Under the pieces are notes generated by a model. It was not told the DNA's origin, made no database searches, and saw only the letters and a list, made by a program, of their open reading frames with translations. A stretch of 13,487 nucleotides of DNA from Methanomassiliicoccaceae archaeon (lineage in GTDB: Archaea; Thermoplasmatota; Thermoplasmata; Methanomassiliicoccales; Methanomethylophilaceae): positions 1-13,487 of the forward strand of contig JAIRTZ010000025.1 in assembly GCA_031254685.1 (NCBI GenBank), read 5' to 3'. Below are positions 7,088-12,550 of the stretch, in pieces; positions within the stretch are counted from its first letter, which is position 1, and every line of letters begins with the position of its first letter. The translations under genes and the position numbers were made by a program.

Positions 7088-8304
7088 CCGCTCATGTATT
7101 TTTTCTGTTCTTTGGTCAGTTCGTCGATGGACACATTCATCGTTCTCAGTTTTATCCGCGCAATCTCGGCGTCCATCTCTTCCGGCACTGTGTGAACGAT
7201 GTTCTCCATCGTCTTCCAGTTCTTCGCCAGATATTCTATCGCCAGCGCCTGCGTCGCGAAGCTCGTGTCCATTATCTCCGCCGGATGACCTTGGCCGGCG
7301 GCGAGGTTCATTAAGCGTCCCTCGGCTATCAGGCATATCCTCCTGCCGTCCTTCAGTGTATACTCGTCAACGAATTCGCGGACGCGTTCCTTCTTCGCGG
7401 CCATCGATTCCAATGCCTTCTTGTCTATCTCGTTGTCAAAATGCCCGGCGTTCCCGAGTATGCAGCCGCTCTTCATCGCTTTGAAATGCTCCGCCGCCAA
7501 TATCGCGTTGCATCCGGTCGCCGTGATCACGGCGTCCGCATCTTTCACGGCGTCGGCCATCCGCATAACTTCGAAACCGTCCAGACGCGCCTCGATCGCC
7601 CGTACGGGATCCACTTCCGTAACGATCACGATGGCCCCCAATCCCTTCGCCCTCATCGCTATGCCTTTGCCGCACCATCCGTAGCCGGCGACCGCGAGCC
7701 TCTTTCCCGCTACGAGTAAATTCGTGGAATTCATCCATCCGTCGAATACCGACTGACCTGTTCCGTACCGATTGTCGAACAGGAATTTCATTTTCGCATC
7801 GTTCACCGCTATCACCGGGAACTTAAGTTTACCGGCCGCGGCCAATGATCTCAGCCGGACGACGCCGGTCGTCGTCTCCTCGTTGGCCCCGCGCACATTC
7901 TTCAGAAGGTCGGTCCTCGCGGTGTGCAGTATCGCGATCAGGTCTGCGCCGTCGTCTATTATCAGGTCCGGCGCCATATCGAGCACTTCGTTCAGGCTGT
8001 CGTAGTACTCGGCCTGCGATTGCCACTTCTTCGCGTACACCTTCATCCCGTGGCCTTCCTTCAGCGCTATGGCAACGGAATCGTCGGTGGACAGCGGGTT
8101 GCAGCTCGCCAGCCTCACTTCCGCGCCGGCGGCCGCCAGCGTCAGCGCAAGGATCCCGGTCTTCGCCTCGACGTGCAGCGCCATGCCCACCTTGAGCCCT
8201 TTCAGCGGCCTTTCCTTTTTGAGACGCTCCCTTATCTCGCGGAGCACGGGCATATGCGCCTCCGCCCAGCTCAGCCTTCTCATTCCCTTCTCAAGTTCAG
8301 TCAT
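7069..8304 (-). CDS. ahcY: S-adenosylhomocysteinase (archaeal type)
   Basis: NAD-dependent hydrolase that splits S-adenosylhomocysteine to homocysteine and adenosine, removing the inhibitor left by methyltransferases. The 411 residues show SCNPLSTDDSVA (67-78), ANEETTTGV (140-148), and VNDAKMKFLFDNRYGTGQS (167-185) with Lys173, Asp177 and Asn178 of the active site. The NAD motif is AGYGWCGKG (206-214); GNAGHFDNEI and HPAEIMDTSFA are also present. It lacks the long C-terminal tail of eukaryotic enzymes and has Thr182 where human has Cys195, as I recall for archaeal members. In some methanogens the homologue acts on S-inosylhomocysteine instead, so the substrate is not settled. ATG at 8304 overlaps the upstream gene by 8 bases; GTG at 8313 is an alternative start. 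Second gene of the operon. Confidence 0.95.
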   Translation of the reverse strand: MTELEKGMRRLSWAEAHMPVLREIRERLKKERPLKGLKVGMALHVEAKTGILALTLAAAGAEVRLASCNPLSTDDSVAIALKEGHGMKVYAKKWQSQAEYYDSLNEVLDMAPDLIIDDGADLIAILHTARTDLLKNVRGANEETTTGVVRLRSLAAAGKLKFPVIAVNDAKMKFLFDNRYGTGQSVFDGWMNSTNLLVAGKRLAVAGYGWCGKGIAMRAKGLGAIVIVTEVDPVRAIEARLDGFEVMRMADAVKDADAVITATGCNAILAAEHFKAMKSGCILGNAGHFDNEIDKKALESMAAKKERVREFVDEYTLKDGRRICLIAEGRLMNLAAGQGHPAEIMDTSFATQALAIEYLAKNWKTMENIVHTVPEEMDAEIARIKLRTMNVSIDELTKEQKKYMSGWEEGT

Positions 8305-9061
8305 TCGATTCACCGTCCCTCATTGCGGATCTCAAATATTCGCGTATGTCCTCCACCGCCGCTTTTCTGTTGCCGGCGTTGGAGAATCGCGATATGATAT
8401 CTTTCACTTCCTTTTTATTGTTCCTAAGCTCCGTTACGAAGTTGATCATATTGGCCAGCGCACGTGACATCTCATCCGTTATCGAAACGGTCGCCATCCT
8501 TGACGTCCTGGACAGCGGGTTGAGGTCTATCGCTATGACGATCTTTTTCATCCTGACCAGCGCCTCGGCGCGGTCCCCGTCCTCGATCGGCACGAGTATC
8601 ACGTCCGACGAGAATATCCCGTCGCCGGTGCACAGGGCACGGTCGGAACTCAGCCCCGGGATCCTGGAATCGGGGTTTTCGCCGAGGATGTCCTTCGCCC
8701 CGCATTCTCTCATGTAATCTATGAGCAGGGCCATCCGCTCCTCCGACCTGTGGAATATGTTGACCTCCGTCTTTGCCCCTGTTGCGACCGCCAATTCTAT
8801 CAGCCTTTTCGCATCGAGCGCGGCGGCGTTGCCGTTGACGCATATGACAGGGCGCTTCGCATCGAGCAGATACGCGGCGGCCGCTTTTTCCGCGTTGAGC
8901 GCGGCGGGCGTCGTCCTCTCGCCCATTAAGTAATCGAACGCCTCGCCCCTTCCGTGCGCCACCAGGCCGGTGGGCGTCATCAATCCTTTCCTGACGAATT
9001 CCGCGAGTCTTTCCCGCGTTGCCAGCGATCCGTATCTGGGATGGTCTTTAGGGATGTCCAC
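8297..9061 (-). CDS. 4-phosphopantoate--beta-alanine ligase (archaeal CoA biosynthesis)
   Basis: ATP-dependent ligase that joins 4-phosphopantoate and beta-alanine to 4'-phosphopantothenate, the archaeal route to CoA (formerly DUF137). The 254-residue protein shows IPKDHPRYGSL (3-13), GLVAHGRGEAFDYLMGE (32-48), VICVNGNAAAL, VNIFHRSEER, and VPIEDGDRAEALV followed by IAIDLNPLSRTSRMA. These are characteristic of the family and the length is normal. Translation must begin at the GTG at 9061, because an in-frame TGA lies about 20 bases upstream and the conserved region starts immediately. A TATA box centred about 30 bases ahead implies a leaderless transcript. It is the first gene of a five-gene operon. 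Thermoplasmatales proper are reported to lack this enzyme, which argues weakly against that order. Confidence 0.94.
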   Translation of the reverse strand: MDIPKDHPRYGSLATRERLAEFVRKGLMTPTGLVAHGRGEAFDYLMGERTTPAALNAEKAAAAYLLDAKRPVICVNGNAAALDAKRLIELAVATGAKTEVNIFHRSEERMALLIDYMRECGAKDILGENPDSRIPGLSSDRALCTGDGIFSSDVILVPIEDGDRAEALVRMKKIVIAIDLNPLSRTSRMATVSITDEMSRALANMINFVTELRNNKKEVKDIISRFSNAGNRKAAVEDIREYLRSAMRDGESND

Positions 9062-9085
9062 GAACGTAGAGTGACGCGGTCATAC

Positions 9086-9096
9086 ATATTATTTAT
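9086..9096 (-). promoter_or_regulatory. TATA box for the five-gene operon
   Basis: On the minus strand this reads ATAAATAATAT, centred about 30 bases before the GTG start at 9061. No other clear AT-rich element occurs inside the operon, so it probably drives all five overlapping genes. Confidence 0.55.
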
Positions 9097-9143
9097 CAGT
9101 GCGCCGGCGGGATGCCGTTCACGCGGCGGTCCGGGTACGGGGT

Positions 9144-9707
9144 TCAGACCTGCCCGTTCCGTATCCTTGCCGATTCGTCCATCTCTTTCTGCCCGCCGGC
9201 CTCGTCCCCTTTCCCGAACAGGATCATCGCCAATTCGAAATGAAGGTCCGCATTGTTCTTATCGAGGGCTATCGCGCGCCGGACGCGTTCCTCGTCATCG
9301 ATCGGCCCGGCCGGCGGTGCGTCCCCGCCCCCGGACCTCTTTGACATGCCGGGCATGCCCGCGGCGGCGCCGGCCGCCCCCATGCCGGCCATCATCTCGG
9401 AAATGTCGGGCATGCCTGCGCCCGAGAACATCTTTGACATGTCCTGCACGGCGGCCTCCATCTTCCTCATCATCTCCTTTCCGAGGGCGTCGAGATCCGC
9501 CTCCGGCGCATCCTGCTGTCTGCCCTTCTTGGGCTTGGACGGCGGTTCTTCCTCTTCGGGCGGCAGGACCCCTCCCATCTGGGACATGAGTTCTCTCTGC
9601 ATCCTCTCCGCGACCTCCTGCATCCTTTTGGCCGCCCGTTCGCGTTCCTTGGGGCTGGTCTGCGGGTCCATCAGTATCTGCATGATCTTCTCGTATTCTT
9701 TGTCCAT
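9144..9707 (-). CDS. Met-rich hypothetical protein with a C-terminal TPR-like repeat
   Basis: I do not recognise a named family. The 187-residue protein has a charged helical N-terminus (about 15-42; likely coiled coil) and an acidic/proline/lysine linker (about 48-72). A Met-rich segment (about 74-121) contains repeated GMP, MMAGM and Ala/Gly stretches. A Gly/Pro linker then leads to a single TPR-like helix pair (about 137-180: RRAIALDKNNADLHFELAM, FGKGDEAGGQKEMDE). About 20 residues are Met. There is no signal peptide or membrane segment. The design recalls co-chaperones that hold hydrophobic segments with Met-rich amphipathic helices, but this is only a resemblance. ATG at 9707 is chosen because GGGG lies shortly upstream and an AT-rich promoter lies at 9751-9762. 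The frame stays open to 9842, but that extra part is divergent promoter DNA. Monocistronic. Confidence 0.75.
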   Translation of the reverse strand: MDKEYEKIMQILMDPQTSPKERERAAKRMQEVAERMQRELMSQMGGVLPPEEEEPPSKPKKGRQQDAPEADLDALGKEMMRKMEAAVQDMSKMFSGAGMPDISEMMAGMGAAGAAAGMPGMSKRSGGGDAPPAGPIDDEERVRRAIALDKNNADLHFELAMILFGKGDEAGGQKEMDESARIRNGQV

Positions 9708-9750
9708 ATCATTCCGCCCCGCAATATCCTCAGCGTTGCGTATGGTATCC

Positions 9751-9762
9751 GGATATTTTAAT
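9751..9762 (-). promoter_or_regulatory. TATA box for the Met-rich hypothetical gene
   Basis: The minus strand reads GATTAAAATATCC across this stretch, about 45-55 bases before the ATG at 9707. That allows a short leader with the GGGG ribosome site. Confidence 0.4.
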
Positions 9763-9774
9763 CGTACATCCGTG

Positions 9775-9803
9775 CGCCGCCGCGGGCACGCGCCGGGGCG
9801 GCG
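9775..9803. repeat. GC-rich inverted repeat between divergent promoters
   Basis: Perfect 7-base arms CGCCGCC (9775-9781) and GGCGGCG (9797-9803) flank a 15-base GC-rich spacer. They sit between the TATA boxes of the hypothetical gene and trmJ. It could be a regulator site or a chance product of GC-rich sequence. Confidence 0.3.
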
Positions 9804-9807
9804 TATG

Positions 9808-9815
9808 AATAAAAG
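9808..9815 (+). promoter_or_regulatory. TATA box for trmJ
   Basis: AATAAAAG lies about 33 bases before the ATG at 9845, which has no ribosome-binding site. The transcript would have a leader of only a few bases. Confidence 0.45.
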
Positions 9816-9844
9816 ATACATACTACCAACGTTCTGCGGCATTC

Positions 9845-10543
9845 ATGGGAAATGCGCGCATTGTGCTCGTCAGGCCGAAATTCGAGGGCAACGTCGGTGC
9901 TATCGCAAGATCGATGGCGAATTTCGACCTTGATGAATTGTACCTGGTCGATCCGTGCGGGATAGGCGACGAGGCGTACCGCCGCTCCAAGCACGGGAAC
10001 GCTGTGCTTGACAATGCGGTCACCGTAGGAACGCTTGACGAGGCGCTGGACGGATGTTTCCTTGTCGCCGGGACGTCCGGCATAGTGACCAAGGGCGAGA
10101 AGAATTACGTCAGGATCCCGATCACGGCGGCGGAGTTCGCGGAAAGGATGAACGGATATCACGAAAAGGTAGCGATACTGTTCGGCCCCGAGGATACCGG
10201 ATTGTTCCAGGACGAGCTGGAACGGTGCGACGTACTGATCACGATACCCGCAAGCGACTCGTATCCGATATTGAATCTGTCGCATGCGGCGACCATCGTT
10301 TTTTATGAGCTGTCGGAGAACGTCGCCGCGGCGCCGACACCCGCCGATGACGATGAGAAGGAACGTATGATGTCGTTCTTCGATGAACTTCTGGAGTGCA
10401 TCGATTATCCGGAACAGCGCCGTTTGAACACATCGGTGATGTTCAGGCGGCTGATAGGCCGCGCCGTACCGACGAAATGGGAATATCAGACGATACTCGG
10501 CGTGTTCGGCGACGCGTCCAAGCTTATCGGACGGGGGCGCTGA
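9845..10543 (+). CDS. trmJ: TrmJ-like tRNA 2'-O-methyltransferase (SPOUT family)
   Basis: SAM-dependent RNA methyltransferase of the SpoU/TrmJ branch of SPOUT enzymes. It is expected to methylate the ribose at tRNA position 32, acting as a dimer with the SAM site in the trefoil knot. The 232 residues contain the three SpoU motifs: NVGAIARSMANF (16-27), ILFGPEDTGL, and IPASDSYPILNLSHAATIVFYEL. The last holds the knot, with Asn in LNLSHA. The C-terminal helical part is short, as in archaeal TrmJ. ATG at 9845 follows a TATA box at a distance that suits a nearly leaderless transcript. The 3' end overlaps the convergent FtsZ-like gene by 20 bases. The exact tRNA target cannot be proved from sequence; other TrmH-family roles are possible. 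Confidence 0.9.
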   Translation: MGNARIVLVRPKFEGNVGAIARSMANFDLDELYLVDPCGIGDEAYRRSKHGNAVLDNAVTVGTLDEALDGCFLVAGTSGIVTKGEKNYVRIPITAAEFAERMNGYHEKVAILFGPEDTGLFQDELERCDVLITIPASDSYPILNLSHAATIVFYELSENVAAAPTPADDDEKERMMSFFDELLECIDYPEQRRLNTSVMFRRLIGRAVPTKWEYQTILGVFGDASKLIGRGR

Positions 10544-11423
10544 CCGGCGCGAACATCACTAAATTCATACCTTGACCCGCCGGCCCCTGGACGAACACCG
10601 GTTCGTGACCGGTGCTTTGCAGGACGGTCTCGCGGATCATCTCCTCGGAACCGTTCTGCGGTATGTTGCCCCGTATGAACACGATCGGCCGCGATGTCAC
10701 CGCGGAATCGATCATCAGCCCGCCGATCAGCGACCTCGCGACCTTTTCAGCGCTCATTCCCTCCGCGAATGATACGGTGAAGAACTTGTCCCTCATCGTT
10801 TGGAATATCGTCTCGCCGTCCTTCCCTTCCAGCATCTCCGTCAAACAGATGAAGGATTCGCATATCATCTGGTCAAGCACGCTGAACGCCTCCCTCGCGC
10901 CGAGCGCCGGGTCCAGCTCCGCGAGACGGTTCCCGTCGATCGCGAAAAGTATGTCCGAACGTTCTTTGATATCGTTCAGCGCGTTCACGGCGACCCTTCT
11001 TCTGCCGGCCTCGAACGACATCGGCAGTATCGCCATCGTTATGACGCGGGACCCGTTGCGTTTCGCTATCTCCGCGATGACCTTGGCCGATCCCGTACCT
11101 GTGCCTCCGCCGAGCCCCGCCAGCAGGACGATGTTCATGTGCCGCCTGATGCTCTCATGTATCACATCCGACGCGTCCCGCGTCAGCGATTCGCCCATCG
11201 CGACATCCCCGCCGCACCCGTTGCCGGGACCTTCCCCGAGAAGTATGCGGCGGTTGGACCTCGTCCTTACCAGTCCTTTGCGGTCGGTGTTCACCGTAAG
11301 TATGTCCACGTCCGATATCTTCCCGAGACGGTCGGCCATGTTGCATCCACCGCCGCCGCATCCCACCGCCAGCGTGCCGGCCGCTTTGCTGTCCTCTTTA
11401 TTCTTCCTGAAAAATCCGAGCAC
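10524..11423 (-). CDS. Divergent FtsZ/tubulin-family protein
   Basis: GTP-binding tubulin-superfamily protein, 299 residues, shorter than cell-division FtsZ (about 350-400). The nucleotide-binding half is well preserved: GCGGGGCN (21-28), VNTDRKGL (44-51), GPGNGCGGD (65-73) and the tubulin signature GGGTGTGS (105-112). MAILPMSFEAGRRR and AIDGNRL follow. The polymer-catalytic T7 loop, normally NxDxxD after GLIN, is not visible after helix H7 (about 179-199); only a short acidic KDGE (201-204) is there. The conserved C-terminal tail is also missing. It may therefore bind GTP but not hydrolyse it by the usual inter-subunit route. GTG at 11423 starts 4 bases after the RHH gene, so the two form an operon. 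A second, canonical FtsZ elsewhere in the genome is likely but not seen. Confidence 0.87.
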   Translation of the reverse strand: MLGFFRKNKEDSKAAGTLAVGCGGGGCNMADRLGKISDVDILTVNTDRKGLVRTRSNRRILLGEGPGNGCGGDVAMGESLTRDASDVIHESIRRHMNIVLLAGLGGGTGTGSAKVIAEIAKRNGSRVITMAILPMSFEAGRRRVAVNALNDIKERSDILFAIDGNRLAELDPALGAREAFSVLDQMICESFICLTEMLEGKDGETIFQTMRDKFFTVSFAEGMSAEKVARSLIGGLMIDSAVTSRPIVFIRGNIPQNGSEEMIRETVLQSTGHEPVFVQGPAGQGMNLVMFAPVSAPVR

Positions 11424-11427
11424 GGTA

Positions 11428-11724
11428 TCACGGCATCTTTATGCGCGCCTTCGTGTACTCCCTCACCGCGTTGCGTATCGCATCGTCAAGCGATACGGAA
11501 TCGCCGTCCTGCACCAATGCCTCAAGTTCGATGACCTTCGCCTTCGGAAGTTCCACGGTCACTCTGTTCAGATTGCCGGACGAGAAGCGCGATCTGAGGA
11601 ATCCGTCCAATGCCTCGCGTATCACGTCCGATACGTTCGCGTACTCTCCGCTGTCCACGAGCCTCTGCACCATCTCCGCCATTTCCGGAGTGAGCCTGAC
11701 CGTTATTCTCCCTGTCGCCTCCAT
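11428..11724 (-). CDS. Tandem ribbon-helix-helix (CopG/CdrS-like) DNA-binding protein
   Basis: Probable transcription regulator of 98 residues made of two ribbon-helix-helix units. Unit one is strand RITVRL (6-11) then helices to about 46, with VSDVIREALDGFL. Unit two is strand RVTVEL (54-59) then helices to about 93, with VSLDDAIRNAVREY. Two units in one chain could form the two-stranded DNA-reading sheet within one molecule or in a larger dimer. No nickel-binding ACT domain follows, so it is not NikR. The ATG at 11724 is chosen because it sits just before the first strand; the frame extends to 11817 but through promoter DNA. It lies 4 bases ahead of the FtsZ-like gene, as cdrS precedes ftsZ2 in haloarchaea, and may control that operon. 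Targets are an inference. Confidence 0.87.
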   Translation of the reverse strand: MEATGRITVRLTPEMAEMVQRLVDSGEYANVSDVIREALDGFLRSRFSSGNLNRVTVELPKAKVIELEALVQDGDSVSLDDAIRNAVREYTKARIKMP

Positions 11725-11765
11725 GATATCGTCTGCCGTCGGTCTGACATAGAATCGCGGAACAT

Positions 11766-11780
11766 GGATATAACATATAG
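11766..11780 (-). promoter_or_regulatory. TATA region for the RHH-FtsZ-like operon
   Basis: The minus strand reads CTATATGTTATATCC, two overlapping TATA-like elements about 45-55 bases before the ATG at 11724. A leader of roughly 20 bases would follow; no strong ribosome site is visible in it. Confidence 0.45.
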
Positions 11781-11815
11781 GTATGATTCGGCGCGTTCCG
11801 CCCGTTTTCGGGGAC

Positions 11816-11837
11816 ATTGCGGCACAAATACCGCAAT
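11816..11837. repeat. Inverted repeat in the RHH/Fe-S intergenic region, candidate operator
   Basis: ATTGCGG (11816-11822) and CCGCAAT (11831-11837) are perfect 7-base arms around an 8-base spacer. They lie between the divergent TATA elements. The placement suits a regulator acting on both genes, perhaps the adjacent RHH protein. Confidence 0.4.
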
Positions 11838-11860
11838 TATCGTTAACAGCGAGTAGAGAA

Positions 11861-11873
11861 TATTTAATATATC
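11861..11873 (+). promoter_or_regulatory. TATA box for the Fe-S protein gene
   Basis: TATTTAATATATC is centred about 25 bases before the ATG at 11891. No clear ribosome site precedes that ATG, so a leaderless transcript is likely. Confidence 0.55.
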
Positions 11874-11890
11874 AAATATATACAGGTAGC

Positions 11891-12544
11891 ATGATCCGCC
11901 AGATTATAGAGATCGACAGTGGGAAGTGCGACGGCTGCGGCCTCTGTGTGGACGCATGCCACGAGGGTGCGATAGCGCTGATCAACGGAAAGGCGAAGCT
12001 TATACGCGAGGACCACTGCGACGGTCTCGGCGACTGCCTTCCGGCCTGCCCCGCGGGGGCGATAACTTTTGTCACGAGAGAAGCGTTACCGTTCAACGAG
12101 GACGCCGGCGCCGATGACGTGCCGATAATGGTGCAGAAATGCGACTGCGTCGAAAAGGTCCGTAACCAACCGGGATCGAAGGGCGAGATGACGAGATGGC
12201 CCATACAGATGAAGCTCGTAGCATTGGATGCGGCGTTCCTGAAGGGCGCGGACGTCCTTGTCGCGGCGGACTGCAGCGCGTTCGTCCACGCCGACTTTCA
12301 TAAGACGATGATCGGGGACCGCGTCATACTCATCGGATGCCCGAAGCTTGACAAAGAGGATTACAGCCAGCGGCTTTCGGTGATCTTCGAGAAGAATGAC
12401 GTAAGATCGGTAACGCTGGTGAGGATGGACATCCCCTGCTGCATGGCATTGGCGAGAATGGTGAAGGAAGCGCTGGCGACCGTCCGGAAGAAGATACCGC
12501 TGGAGACCGTTGTCCTGTCGACGGACGGGAAGATCGTCGTATGA
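11891..12544 (+). CDS. Ferredoxin-like 4Fe-4S protein with conserved C-terminal domain
   Basis: Putative electron-transfer protein of 217 residues. The N-terminus has a full [4Fe-4S] motif C-x2-C-x2-C-x3-C (Cys13, 16, 19, 23). A second motif has lost one ligand: Cys43, then Leu46 in place of Cys, then Cys49 and Cys53 (CDGLGDCLPACP). I recall the CDGLG form as normal in this ferredoxin family, so it may hold a 3Fe-4S cluster or none. The C-terminal domain (about 100-215) has WPIQMKLV, LVAADCSAFVHADFH, LIGCPKLD and MDIPCC, with several conserved cysteines. Its partner is unknown; relatives are general redox proteins of anaerobes. The ATG at 11891 fits the TATA box; the frame is open back to 11783 but that part is promoter. 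It converges on the glycosyltransferase gene with a 6-base gap. Confidence 0.85.
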   Translation: MIRQIIEIDSGKCDGCGLCVDACHEGAIALINGKAKLIREDHCDGLGDCLPACPAGAITFVTREALPFNEDAGADDVPIMVQKCDCVEKVRNQPGSKGEMTRWPIQMKLVALDAAFLKGADVLVAADCSAFVHADFHKTMIGDRVILIGCPKLDKEDYSQRLSVIFEKNDVRSVTLVRMDIPCCMALARMVKEALATVRKKIPLETVVLSTDGKIVV

Positions 12545-12550
12545 ACGGCA

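Noticed and set aside
9350..9361. Palindrome CGGGCATGCCCG as a regulatory site
   Set aside because: It lies inside the Met-rich coding region where the Gly-Met-Pro-Gly codons create it; a protein-level explanation suffices.
11757..11801. Inverted repeat GCGGAAC ... GTTCCGC around the RHH promoter
   Set aside because: The arms are 31 bases apart and GC-rich. The nearby repeat at 11816-11837 is tighter and better placed, so this one is probably chance.
11725..11817. Upstream extension of the RHH protein (31 extra residues)
   Set aside because: It crosses the TATA-like elements at 11766-11780, precedes the first RHH strand and has no ribosome site.
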